DNA from: Weissella sagaensis
GTDB lineage: Bacteria; Bacillota; Bacilli; Lactobacillales; Lactobacillaceae
Reading direction: 5' to 3'
Assembly: GCF_005405285.1 (NCBI RefSeq)
Contig: NZ_BJDT01000005.1
Location: 1-64,000, forward strand
Length of the DNA: 64,000 nt
A model generated the notes under the pieces. The model was given only the letters and a program-made list of their open reading frames with translations. It had not been told where the DNA came from and did no database searches. Positions 1-8,691 of the stretch are shown here, piece by piece (positions within the stretch are counted from its first letter, which is position 1; each line of letters begins with the position of its first letter). The position numbers were made by a program, and so were the translations under genes.

Positions 1-208
1 GATTAGCCACTCATACTCAAAACAAGGTTATCCTTATGATAATGGGCCAATTGAAGCTTTTCACTCATTGTTGAAGAGAGAGTTTGCCTTTCAAACAACT
101 TTTTCCAATTTTGAGGACTTGGTAATCCGAACCTCAAATTACATCAGTTGGTTTAATTCCGACAGAATTAGAACGAGTGTTTAGAAAAATATGTGCCATT
201 TATTGACA
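1..208 (+). mobile_element. Right end of an IS3-family insertion sequence (partial)
   Basis: The first 208 bases hold the 3' end of a transposase reading frame followed by what looks like the terminal inverted repeat, ending in CA near 207-208. Read from the other strand the end starts TGTCAATAAATGGCAC, which fits the TG...CA ends of IS3-family elements. The rest of the element lies outside the window. The adhesin gene on the minus strand runs straight into this end and uses a stop codon inside it, so the element appears to be inserted within that gene. The exact end is inferred from the reading-frame junction. Confidence 0.7.
2..184 (+). CDS. IS3-family transposase (OrfB, integrase core), C-terminal fragment
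   Basis: An open frame enters from the window edge and ends with TAG at 182-184. It encodes about 60 residues, including GYPYDNGPIEAFHSLLKRE, which matches the region around the third acidic residue (Glu of the DDE triad) of the rve integrase core in IS3/IS150-type transposases. It is followed by the usual ISWFNSDRIRT segment. Normal family members continue for 10-20 residues with a GLSP-like tail, which is missing here, so the C-terminus may be slightly shortened. It catalyses transposition of the element. The 5' part lies outside the window. Confidence 0.75.
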   Translation: MSHSYSKQGYPYDNGPIEAFHSLLKREFAFQTTFSNFEDLVIRTSNYISWFNSDRIRTSV

Positions 209-3200
209 TAGGAGCACATCATGTAGTGATGCCATTTCTTTTGATATTTCACTTAAAATACTGTTAATTGCATTCAAGCCAACTATAGTATCATGTTCAA
301 CTGAATTAATAGTTTTATCGTTCTTTACCTTTCCAACGGCATCGTTGTAGACCTGTTTGATCTTATTGATTAACTCATTTTGTCGATTAATACTTAATCC
401 TGAATGATAAACTTTATCAATCACTGTCGCTTTAGCTTTATCCAACTTGTTAATAGAAACATTCTTAGCAGCTTGCAATTTAGCAGCACCACTAATGTTA
501 TTAATAGCTATTTCACTATCTTTTTCAGCGAGAGCAACTTCTTGAGAAGATGTTGTATTAGTGATGTGACTATTAAAATCAGTAACTACTTGCAGTATTC
601 CATCAATAAATCGTTGCTTTTCTTTGGACGTTAAGTTTGAGTTTTGATTAATCTCTTTAATGGCCGCTTGAGCTATTTGATTAATTTTATCCTTAGCAAC
701 ATTTTGTGCTGTTTGTAAGGCTTCACTCTCTTCAGTAACTGTGCCTGCAATACTATTAATGGCATTAACGCCATCCGTCGTATCTTGGTTAACTTGGACA
801 ATCGTTGTGTCTGCCGTCACCTTATCAACGGCTGTATCATACGCTTCGTTGACGGCATTAATCAATGCATTTTGTCGATCTGCACTCAAACCTGATTCTG
901 TAATTTGAGCAATCGTTGTGTTCTTAGCTTCATCTAACTTTGCGATACCCTCATTCTTAGCGGCTTGTAACTCAGCGGCATCACTCACGACTGCAATATT
1001 GGCTTCACCAGTTTGTGTTGCTTCAGTTGCTTCGTCTGGACTTGTTGCTTGTGCAATTTGATCCTTTGCTGTATTTGCTGCTTCATCAACGGCAGCCACT
1101 AAATCATGCTTTTCATCCGCTGTTAGACTTGCATTATTATTAATGTCGTTCTTGGCAGCTTCCGCTGCTGCATTAATGGCATTTTGCGCTGTCTCTTGTG
1201 CCGCTTGTAAGGCTTCACTTTCTTCAGTGACTGTGCCTGCAATACCATTAATGGCATTAACGCCATCCGTCGTATCTTGGTTAACTTGGACAATCGTTGT
1301 GTCTGCCGTCACCTTATCAACGGCTGTATCATACGCTTCATTGACGGCGTTAATCAATGCATTTTGTCGATCTGCACTCAAACCTGATTCTGTAATTTGA
1401 GCAATCGTTGTGTTCTTAGCTTCATCTAACTTTGCGATACCCTCATTCTTAGCGGCTTGTAACTTAGCCGCATCACTCACGACTGCAATATTGGCTTCAC
1501 CAGTTTGTGTTGCTTCAGTTGCTTCGTCTGGACTTGTTGCTTGTGCAATTTGATCCTTTGCTGTATTTGCTGCTTCATCAACGGCAGCCACTAAATCATG
1601 CTTTTCATCCACTGTTAGACTTGCATTATTATTAATGTCGTTCTTGGCAGCTTCCGCTGCTGCATTAATGGCATTTTGCGCTGTCTCTTGTGCCGCTTGT
1701 AAGGTTTCACTTTCTTCAGTGACTGTGCCTGCAATACCATTAATGGCATTAACACCATCCGTCGTATCTTGGTTAACTTGGACAATCGTTGTATCTGCCA
1801 TCACCTTATCAACGGCTGTATCATACGCTTCATTGACGGCGTTAATCAATGCATTTTGTCGATCTGCACTCAAGCCTGATTCTGTAATTTGGGCAATCGT
1901 TGTGTTCTTAGCTTCATCTAACTTCGTGATACCATCATTTTTGGCAGCTTGTAAGTCAGCGGCATCACTCACAGCACTAATATTGGCTGTACCTGCATCC
2001 TCAGCTGTTGTAACATCGGCAACGTTCGTTGCTTGATTGATGTCATTCTTCGCATCTGTTGCTGCATTAGTGATTTGCTCTTTGTACGCATCCTTTTGTC
2101 CAGCTGTCAGACTCGTGTTGTTCTCAATCGCAGCGATTGCGTTTGTTGCTGCGGTATCAATTGCATTCGCAGCATCATTCTTAGCTGCTTGCAATTTAGC
2201 CGCATCACTTACAGCACTAATGTTTGCTGTACCTGCATCTTCAGCCGTCGTAACATCCGCAACGTTCGTTGCTTGATTGATGTCATTCTTCGCATCTGTT
2301 GCTGCATTAGTGATTTGCTCTTTGTACGCATCCTTTTGTCCAGCTGTCAGACTCGTGTTGTTCTCAATCGCAGCGATTGCATTTGTTGCTGCGGTATCAA
2401 TTGCAGCCACAGCATCATTCTTAGCCGCTTGCAATTTAGCCGCATCACTCACGACTGCAATATTAGCTTCACCAGTTTGTGTTGCTTCAGTTGCTTCGTC
2501 TGGACTTGTTGCTTGTGTAATTTGATCCTTTGCTGTATTCGCTGCTGCATCAACAGCAGCCACTAAATCATGCTTTTCATCCGCTGTCAGACTTGCATTA
2601 TTATTAATGTCGTTCTTGGCAGCTTCCGCTGCTACATTAATGGCATTAACACCATCCGTCGTATCTTGGTTAACTTGGACAATCGTTGTGTCTGCCGTCA
2701 CCTTATCAACGGCTGTATCATACGCTTCATTGACGGCGTTAATCAATGCATTTTGTCGATCTGCACTCAAACCTGATTCTGTGATTTGGACAATCGTTGT
2801 GTTCTTAGCTTCATCTAACTTCGCGATACCATCATTTTTGGCTGCTTGTAAGTCAGCGGCATCACTCACGGCACTAATATTGGCTGTACCTGCATCCTCA
2901 GCTGTCGTAACATCGGCAACGTTCGTTGCTTGATTGATGTCATTCTTCGCATCTGTTGCTGCATTAGTGATTTGCTCTTTGTACGCATCCTTTTGTCCAG
3001 CTGTCAGACTCGTGTTGTTCTCAATCGCAGCGATTGCGTTTGTTGCAGCGGTATCAATTGCATTCACAGCATCATTCTTAGCTGCTTGTACCTGGGCTGT
3101 ATTTTTAATATTAGTAAAACTAATCTCGCCATTCTGTTCAGCGGTCAAAGCATCTTCAGGACTTAATGTTTGCCCAATTTCCAAAATTGCATCATCATGC

Positions 3201-3331
3201 ACCTTATTTATTTGTGATTCATAATCACTAATTTGTGTACTTGTTAAACCATCTATATTATTAATATCATTAATCACATTTTCCGTTGCCGTTTGTAATA
3301 AATCCATGGCATAATCCTGGCCATCTGCCAA
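200..3331 (-). CDS. DUF1542 repeat array, C-terminal fragment of the adhesin
   Basis: About 1,040 residues made almost only of three-helix DUF1542-type repeats: units such as AKNDAVNAIDTAATNAIAAI followed by NNTSLTAGQKDAYKEQI. Two unit types alternate, NNTSLTAGQKDAYKEQITNA and the SGLSADRQNALINAVNEAYD type. Such arrays are long stalks in Gram-positive adhesins. There is no signal peptide and no convincing ribosome binding site at the formal TTG start (3331); the frame stays open upstream to the frameshift, so it is the tail of the gene above and not a gene of its own. It ends in ...SLHDVLLCQ, whose last three codons (TGT CAA TAA) come from the IS end. Confidence 0.75.
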   Translation of the reverse strand: MADGQDYAMDLLQTATENVINDINNIDGLTSTQISDYESQINKVHDDAILEIGQTLSPEDALTAEQNGEISFTNIKNTAQVQAAKNDAVNAIDTAATNAIAAIENNTSLTAGQKDAYKEQITNAATDAKNDINQATNVADVTTAEDAGTANISAVSDAADLQAAKNDGIAKLDEAKNTTIVQITESGLSADRQNALINAVNEAYDTAVDKVTADTTIVQVNQDTTDGVNAINVAAEAAKNDINNNASLTADEKHDLVAAVDAAANTAKDQITQATSPDEATEATQTGEANIAVVSDAAKLQAAKNDAVAAIDTAATNAIAAIENNTSLTAGQKDAYKEQITNAATDAKNDINQATNVADVTTAEDAGTANISAVSDAAKLQAAKNDAANAIDTAATNAIAAIENNTSLTAGQKDAYKEQITNAATDAKNDINQATNVADVTTAEDAGTANISAVSDAADLQAAKNDGITKLDEAKNTTIAQITESGLSADRQNALINAVNEAYDTAVDKVMADTTIVQVNQDTTDGVNAINGIAGTVTEESETLQAAQETAQNAINAAAEAAKNDINNNASLTVDEKHDLVAAVDEAANTAKDQIAQATSPDEATEATQTGEANIAVVSDAAKLQAAKNEGIAKLDEAKNTTIAQITESGLSADRQNALINAVNEAYDTAVDKVTADTTIVQVNQDTTDGVNAINGIAGTVTEESEALQAAQETAQNAINAAAEAAKNDINNNASLTADEKHDLVAAVDEAANTAKDQIAQATSPDEATEATQTGEANIAVVSDAAELQAAKNEGIAKLDEAKNTTIAQITESGLSADRQNALINAVNEAYDTAVDKVTADTTIVQVNQDTTDGVNAINSIAGTVTEESEALQTAQNVAKDKINQIAQAAIKEINQNSNLTSKEKQRFIDGILQVVTDFNSHITNTTSSQEVALAEKDSEIAINNISGAAKLQAAKNVSINKLDKAKATVIDKVYHSGLSINRQNELINKIKQVYNDAVGKVKNDKTINSVEHDTIVGLNAINSILSEISKEMASLHDVLLCQ
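1143..3061 (-). repeat. DNA-level tandem repeats of the DUF1542 array (periods about 492 and 240 bp)
   Basis: Near-identical blocks recur. The block beginning at 1143 is repeated from 1635 (period 492 bp, 164 codons), with a related copy upstream at about 720-1142. A 240-bp block (80 codons) beginning at 2037 is repeated at 2277, and again from about 2937. Copies differ by only scattered bases, which points to recent duplication or gene conversion. Confidence 0.8.
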
Positions 3332-3453
3332 ACCAGTTATTGTGTTTAAGTCATTAATAAATGAATCGTAAGCATCTGAATTTGCTGAATTTTGAGAAAC
3401 ATTATCTACAAATTTATCAATAACACTAGCAACACTAGTGTTAACTTGACCAA

Positions 3454-6138
3454 TTAAGCTCTCTTTTGCTGATTTGTTAAATGAGTTAATCCATTAATAT
3501 GAGATGTAGCATCTGTTGCTGCTGCATTAACTTTATCTCTATATTGTTGAGCAGTTAAAATACCTAAGTCAGCTGATACGACATCACTATCCAAAAAATT
3601 GTATGTCGCATATAAATCAATATTTGTACCAGGTGCTAATGTATTAATAACATCATTGGGAATAATTTCAAATATGAATTTATAACCTTTACCATTTGGA
3701 TCTTTTGTCATTGATGCTTGTGCAGCATAAACAACTGTGGTATCTATCCCGTTTTCTCTCCAGTATGGACTATCTAATTTTTGACCAGCAAATTCATTGC
3801 CATTAATTGTGGCATGAATATACGCACCCGGCGTATCCGTATAACCACTCACTTCTAAATATTTACCATTTTCTTTAGTAACAGTAACATTATCATCAAC
3901 GATATTTACTTCGCCATTAGCCTGAACAAATTCTAGTGATGCAACACTTGCATCACTACCTATTTGATTTAATAATGAAATTAATTTATTTTCATCAGCC
4001 TGTGTTAAACCAATGATTTTTTTACTATCCGCGTCAGTAACCAGAACATTACCACCACTAACAGTAAAACTAATTGTCTTAAAAGGCCCTGTAGTTGCGC
4101 CATTTGTTTTCAATCGCGCTTTTGACAAACTAAAACTACCGTCTTTAATCCACTGTGCTTGTGAATTAGTCCCTAAGTGCAATAAGAAATCTTTTGGACT
4201 TTCAATTGAAACATTTCCACCTGTATCTAATAAAACAATTGATCCAGTACCACTAGTTGCATCATCCAGTACAATTTTAAAAGTACTACCCAATAATTTA
4301 GCATTTCCAGAAATTTGAACTAATGTACCAGAAAATGATCCCATATCATGGCCATTAACATTAAAAGATGCGCCATAACCAGTGTTTAACTGACCATTAA
4401 TGTAAACAGCTGTATTTGATGATTGTCCACTACCGCCATAACTGCTAATGTTTCCTGTAACATTGATATTAACGGTACCACCATCGTTAATATTCATAAT
4501 TGTATTTTTGTCTGTAATACTAATTGCAGCAACCCCTTGAGATGAATCTTCACCCGCGTTGATGTTCAAAGTACCACCGTTTTCCACAGTTAGAACACCA
4601 CTACCTGACATATAGATTCCATTAGCCTTATTACCCCATTCAGCGGAACCATTCTTTCCGGTACCATTATCGTGTGGGGTTAAAGTAACGATAGCCCCTT
4701 TTTTAACCGTAATACCACTATTATTTCCTGTCATACGAATAACATTGTCTTTGAAGGTTGATCCTTCGAAAATCGACCCTTCATCAAAAATAATATAATC
4801 ATTCTTACCAGTGAATTCTAAGACTTGTTGTGAATTACTAACACTTACAATCGAACCATCGACTGGACTAACATAAGAACTAACGGCCTTAATCGTATTT
4901 TTACCCTGGAAAGTAACAGTTGTATTATCACTAGCATAAACTAATTGTGCTCCTGTATAACTTGTATTCCTAAACGTAATATTTGATTGCTTAGAAGACA
5001 AAAAAACATCTGTATTAATAACACCATAATAAACCGTTCCATAAAGATCAATATTTTCATAGGTTAGGTTAAGTTGACCTTTTGGATATGCGCCTCTAAA
5101 ATCAATAGCGTAACGACCACCATCATTTGAGCGAATTAATAAAGTATTATTATCTCTGACTGCAACGGATTGCGAACCACTACCTGATGCAACAATATTA
5201 TTATCTATAATTATTTCATTAATATCTTTATTTTTTAAGGCACTCGTAAAATCATTCCAACTGGAAACATGAACACTAGAAATAACCTGCGATGCAGCTT
5301 TAGTACGTGGTACTGTATTAGCTTTTTTTATTTCGGCATCCGTAACAGCTGCTGAACTACTTCCGCTTACTACCGCACTACTATTTGCCGTTACTGCCTC
5401 ACTATTAACACCTGTAGCATCGCTTGTTGCTGTTACTTCACTATCTGCACTTACGGCACTACTACTATTAACGCTCGTGGCACTACTTGTTGCTGTTACT
5501 TCACTATCTGCACTTGCTGCACTACTACTATTAACATTCGTAGCATTGCTTGTTGCTGTTACTTCACTATCTGCACTTGCGGCACTACTACTATTAACAT
5601 TCGTAGCACTGCTTGTTGCTGTTACTTCACTATTTGCACTCGCAGCACTGCTTGTTGCTGTTACTTCACTATCTGCACTTACTGCACTACTACTATTGAC
5701 ACTCGTGGCATTGCTTGTTGCTGCTGATGTTTGCGAGTCAGCATCGTTTAAATTTGATTCAGTCTTGACTGTAGTCACTTCATTATTTGAAGAAGTTGAA
5801 CTAATATTTGATGAACCATCATTTATTTGTTCATCTTGTTCTACTTTATTACTAGCAGAAATATTTTCTGTTGTTATTTGCTTATCCTCAGAAGCAGGTA
5901 AATTTTCTTCTTTTGTTACTGGTTTATTATCTAAAACCACTTGTGGTTGTGATAACTCATTTGTTGCATTATCATCATTACTAATTTCAGAACTAGCATC
6001 ATTAGTTGTATCCGCATGTACACTATCAGCATGAACTGCCCCCGTTAACATCACGGTCATTATAGATATGCTGGCAAAAACCCACCGCTTACCGTCCTTA
6101 TACATCTTGTAATGTTCTTTCGAATTATTAATACCCAT
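3454..6138 (-). CDS. N-terminal part of the adhesin: KxYKxGKxW signal peptide, Ser/Ala/Thr repeats, pectate-lyase-like adhesive domain
   Basis: This 894-residue frame starts with a KxYKxGKxW signal peptide (YKMYKDGKRWVFASISIM, about residues 11-30) and a likely cleavage after AVHA. Residues about 35-130 are acidic and Ser/Thr/Asn-rich. Residues about 134-248 are 22-residue repeats of the SEVTATSNATNVNSSSAASAD type. From about residue 288 to 690 the sequence is rich in short beta strands and Asn/Gly turns (SSWNDFTSALKNKDINEIII, then repeated TxxxN and ITF strands), as in the pectate-lyase-like adhesive domain of lactobacilli. The last 30 residues begin the DUF1542 array. Role inferred: surface attachment. 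Alone it would be secreted without an anchor. Confidence 0.75.
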   Translation of the reverse strand: MGINNSKEHYKMYKDGKRWVFASISIMTVMLTGAVHADSVHADTTNDASSEISNDDNATNELSQPQVVLDNKPVTKEENLPASEDKQITTENISASNKVEQDEQINDGSSNISSTSSNNEVTTVKTESNLNDADSQTSAATSNATSVNSSSAVSADSEVTATSSAASANSEVTATSSATNVNSSSAASADSEVTATSNATNVNSSSAASADSEVTATSSATSVNSSSAVSADSEVTATSDATGVNSEAVTANSSAVVSGSSSAAVTDAEIKKANTVPRTKAASQVISSVHVSSWNDFTSALKNKDINEIIIDNNIVASGSGSQSVAVRDNNTLLIRSNDGGRYAIDFRGAYPKGQLNLTYENIDLYGTVYYGVINTDVFLSSKQSNITFRNTSYTGAQLVYASDNTTVTFQGKNTIKAVSSYVSPVDGSIVSVSNSQQVLEFTGKNDYIIFDEGSIFEGSTFKDNVIRMTGNNSGITVKKGAIVTLTPHDNGTGKNGSAEWGNKANGIYMSGSGVLTVENGGTLNINAGEDSSQGVAAISITDKNTIMNINDGGTVNINVTGNISSYGGSGQSSNTAVYINGQLNTGYGASFNVNGHDMGSFSGTLVQISGNAKLLGSTFKIVLDDATSGTGSIVLLDTGGNVSIESPKDFLLHLGTNSQAQWIKDGSFSLSKARLKTNGATTGPFKTISFTVSGGNVLVTDADSKKIIGLTQADENKLISLLNQIGSDASVASLEFVQANGEVNIVDDNVTVTKENGKYLEVSGYTDTPGAYIHATINGNEFAGQKLDSPYWRENGIDTTVVYAAQASMTKDPNGKGYKFIFEIIPNDVINTLAPGTNIDLYATYNFLDSDVVSADLGILTAQQYRDKVNAAATDATSHINGLTHLTNQQKRA
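5395..5735 (-). repeat. 66-bp Ser/Ala/Thr-rich tandem repeats in the adhesin
   Basis: About five copies of a 66-bp unit (22 codons) encode the SSSAASADSEVTATSNATNV type of repeat; one copy is shortened. The region is low in complexity and likely to change length by slippage or recombination. It forms a flexible, possibly glycosylated stalk between the signal peptide and the folded adhesive domain. Confidence 0.75.
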
Positions 6139-6341
6139 GATAATGTAACCTCCTAATTTTTTTGCGTTTACAATGTATTGTAGGTTATTCATTAGGCATT
6201 CATCATTATCAAAAACAGTCTATTACTATCAAAAAGTATCTATTTTTATATATTAATAACCATAAAAATTAATATACATTTTTATATTTTTTCATAACAG
6301 ACTTTTATCATTCAAGTTCAATATTTTAATATGCTAATTAA

Positions 6342-6381
6342 AAACGACCACTAAATTTCATAAAAAATCCAGTGGTCGTTT
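6342..6381 (-). terminator. Intrinsic terminator after the UDP-GlcNAc 2-epimerase gene
   Basis: A perfect 11-bp stem (AAACGACCACT at 6342-6352 with AGTGGTCGTTT at 6371-6381) is followed on the minus strand by TTTTTAATT. It ends the exopolysaccharide operon. Confidence 0.8.
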
Positions 6382-6432
6382 ATTTATCTTATTCATTTAA
6401 AAATATGATTTATAGCTAATTGTTTTTTACAC

Positions 6433-7542
6433 TTACTTTTTAGCAAAATACTCTTGGCAAATATTCACAATTCGTTCTGCTGTATGACCATCACCGTAAG
6501 GATTCTGAGCATTTGCAACTCTTTTATATTTATCAGCATCATGCAAAAGCGTAAGCATTGCTTGTTTTACTTTAAATGTATCTGTCCCAACTAGTTCTAA
6601 AGTACCTGCATCGACCCCTTCTGGACGCTCCGTTGTATCTCTTAAAACTAAAACAGGTTTATTTAACGATGGTGCTTCTTCCTGTACACCGCCTGAGTCA
6701 GTCATAATAAAGTAACTACGTGCAGCTAAATTATGAAAATCAGTAACCTCTAAAGGGGCAATTAAATGGATATTGTCAATATTTGCAAAAATTTCATGTG
6801 CAATCTTTTGCACATTAGGACTTAAATGGACTGGATAGATAACATCGATATTAGAATTTTCGATAGCTACTTCTTTAATTGCAGTAAAAACATCTCGCAT
6901 CGGTTGTCCTTGATTTTCACGTCGATGCATCGTTAATAAAATAATCTTATGATCAACCGGTATTTCATCTAAAACACCATGGCGATAATCAGTATGTACT
7001 GTATATCGCAAAACATCAATAACAGTATTACCTGTCACGAAAATTTGTGTTGCCGTATGCCCTTCTTTTAACAAATTATTTTCACTAAGTTGTGTTGGTG
7101 CAAAATAAAGGTCAGCTAAATCATCAGTTATCATTCTGTTCATTTCTTCTGGATACGGTGAATATTTATTCCAAGTTCTTAAACCTGCCTCAACGTGTCC
7201 AATTGGTACTTGATGATAAAAAGCGCTCATACTCGCTGCCATGGTTGTTGTTGTGTCACCATGCACTAAAATCAAATTAGGGTTTTCTTGTTCTAAAATA
7301 CTATCTAATCCCAAAATAACTTTACTAGTTATCTTAGACAGCGATTGATTTTTCTCCATAATATTTAAATCATAATCAGGCGTGATTTTAAATAGCTGTA
7401 ATACTTGTTGTAGCATTTCACGGTGTTGACCAGTCACGACAACCATTGATTGAATATCTTCTCTAGCCTCAATTTCTTTAATAACCGGAGCCATCTTAAT
7501 TGCCTCAGGACGTGTACCAAAAATCGACATTATTTTTAACAT
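6433..7542 (-). CDS. wecB: UDP-N-acetylglucosamine 2-epimerase (non-hydrolysing)
   Basis: This 369-residue cytoplasmic enzyme interconverts UDP-GlcNAc and UDP-ManNAc. Family motifs are all present: GTRPEAIKMAP at residues 8-18, GHVEAGLRT, the C-terminal TDSGGVQEEAP and RDTTERPEGV. The length is normal. The ATG lies one base after the GH8 stop codon, with a GGAAGGAA ribosome binding site inside the GH8 gene, so the two are translationally linked. As last gene of the polysaccharide operon it probably supplies UDP-ManNAc to the glycosyltransferase upstream, as in the Listeria Pss system; it could also feed teichoic acid linkage-unit synthesis. It looks intact although two genes upstream are broken. 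Confidence 0.93.
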   Translation of the reverse strand: MLKIMSIFGTRPEAIKMAPVIKEIEAREDIQSMVVVTGQHREMLQQVLQLFKITPDYDLNIMEKNQSLSKITSKVILGLDSILEQENPNLILVHGDTTTTMAASMSAFYHQVPIGHVEAGLRTWNKYSPYPEEMNRMITDDLADLYFAPTQLSENNLLKEGHTATQIFVTGNTVIDVLRYTVHTDYRHGVLDEIPVDHKIILLTMHRRENQGQPMRDVFTAIKEVAIENSNIDVIYPVHLSPNVQKIAHEIFANIDNIHLIAPLEVTDFHNLAARSYFIMTDSGGVQEEAPSLNKPVLVLRDTTERPEGVDAGTLELVGTDTFKVKQAMLTLLHDADKYKRVANAQNPYGDGHTAERIVNICQEYFAKK

Positions 7543-7543
7543 G

Positions 7544-8671
7544 CTAATTTATTCCTTCCAGCACAGCCATCGTTGTCAAAGTAGCATCATAATAATTATT
7601 TGTGACAAGTGGTTGTGCAAAAATCTTTTGTTGACTCGTAAACAGTTGATTATAATTTAAATTACGTTCTTTATTAACAGCGTAAAATATAGGTGCTCGA
7701 AAACTATTCGATTGATAATTATTCAATGGATGCCCATTTAATGCATAACCTGCCGTAATTTTTTCTTGTTTATCAAAAAAATCTAATAATTTATGGCGAA
7801 CTTTTTGAGCCCGTAAATCATTGCTATCCGCTAACATCATTGGTACCCGACTTGCATTTGCTGAATAATCCCCATCATTCAGTGAAGAAATAGTCTGTGG
7901 CTTTACAGGGTAGGCATCCTTTACCTTTATCCAGGCAAAATCCGGTACTAAGCCCGTTTTGTGTTGATTACTTAAATCAACCATACGATCCAACATCCCG
8001 CTTTTAACCGTTATCCACCGCTTATCATGCGATTCTTGATAAAAAGTTTCAAAAAAAGCAGGCGCAACATCTGACGTACGCATTAAATTATAGTAATCAG
8101 AATTTTTCGTTGCCCAACTTCCTACAGTTAGCACACGCATCTTTTCATTATATTCATAAGTTAAAATGTCATTAGCTACATTACGTGCTAATTTTTGGTA
8201 ATAAGTTTGATGCTTAGGCCAAACTTTTTGGGCTAATATTAAACTTTCAGCAATATATAAATCACCATCAGTTGCACTACTACGTTGACTAACCCACCTA
8301 CCGTCTTTTTTACTTTGTCGCCATTTCATCAAATAGGTCGTATTTTGACCAATACTTTCACGATGATGCAAATAATAATTCAATAAACTTTTGAAATCAC
8401 TTTCTTTAGCCCAACCTTTAGCGCCTGCTTTTACTGTGATGTAAAGTCCATAACCCTGTCCTTCTGATAATGCAACTGGCTTATCAGGCTTATTACTCGT
8501 ATTAACAAATGTTTCATGCTTATTTTTCTTAATGACATAACTTTTTTCCCAACGATTATAGATTCGCCTTTCAACCTGTTGTGAATTTATTTTATGTAAA
8601 ATCATAAAAACAGCAATATAAATGATTATCAGACAACCAATCAAAATCCACATTAATTTAACACGCTTCAT
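7544..8671 (-). CDS. Glycoside hydrolase family 8 protein, membrane-anchored
   Basis: A 375-residue protein with one N-terminal hydrophobic segment (about residues 7-26) that is a signal anchor, followed by an extracellular GH8 domain. The catalytic acid motif SEGQGYGLY (Glu70) and the second acidic motif ATDGDLYIAE (Asp135/Asp137) match BcsZ- and PssZ-type endoglycanases. Such enzymes trim the nascent polymer in cellulose and Pss-type secretion systems. It lies 20 bp after the family-2 glycosyltransferase and directly before the epimerase gene, which supports that job here. The polymer cleaved (beta-1,4-glucan or beta-1,4-ManNAc) cannot be told from sequence. It appears intact. Confidence 0.85.
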   Translation of the reverse strand: MKRVKLMWILIGCLIIIYIAVFMILHKINSQQVERRIYNRWEKSYVIKKNKHETFVNTSNKPDKPVALSEGQGYGLYITVKAGAKGWAKESDFKSLLNYYLHHRESIGQNTTYLMKWRQSKKDGRWVSQRSSATDGDLYIAESLILAQKVWPKHQTYYQKLARNVANDILTYEYNEKMRVLTVGSWATKNSDYYNLMRTSDVAPAFFETFYQESHDKRWITVKSGMLDRMVDLSNQHKTGLVPDFAWIKVKDAYPVKPQTISSLNDGDYSANASRVPMMLADSNDLRAQKVRHKLLDFFDKQEKITAGYALNGHPLNNYQSNSFRAPIFYAVNKERNLNYNQLFTSQQKIFAQPLVTNNYYDATLTTMAVLEGIN

Positions 8672-8691
8672 TCGCTACTCCTTTCTATCGC

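Larger units (their letters stand above)
200..6138 (-). pseudogene. Giant LAB surface adhesin (signal peptide, Ser-rich repeats, pectate-lyase-like domain, DUF1542 array), frameshifted and 3'-truncated
   Basis: Two adjacent open frames (3454-6138 and 200 to about 3460) are halves of one adhesin. The first ends in a DUF1542-like sequence, ...INGLTHLTNQQKRA-stop; the second frame is open from that point and continues ESLIGQVNTSVASVIDKF. Adding one A to the four-A run at 3464-3467 joins them as LTNQQKESLIGQV, which fits the repeat pattern. The joined product would exceed 1,970 residues. The start is the ATG at 6138, 10 nt after AGGAGG, rather than the ATG at 6192. At the 3' end the frame enters the IS end and stops at TAA 200-202, so no LPXTG sorting signal is left. 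A secreted product would not be anchored. The frameshift could be a real mutation, a phase-variable site or a sequencing error. Confidence 0.8.

Noticed and set aside
1143..3224. Many plus-strand open frames opposite the DUF1542 array
   Set aside because: They are antisense shadows of the repeat array: same periods, Ala/Val/Ser-rich translations of low complexity, no ribosome binding sites.
5395..5735. 66-bp repeats as a possible CRISPR array
   Set aside because: Units are directly adjacent coding repeats without unique spacers and lie in frame inside the adhesin.
6139..6192. Upstream ATG of the adhesin at 6192
   Set aside because: AGGAGG and the KxYKxGKxW signal peptide place the start at 6138.
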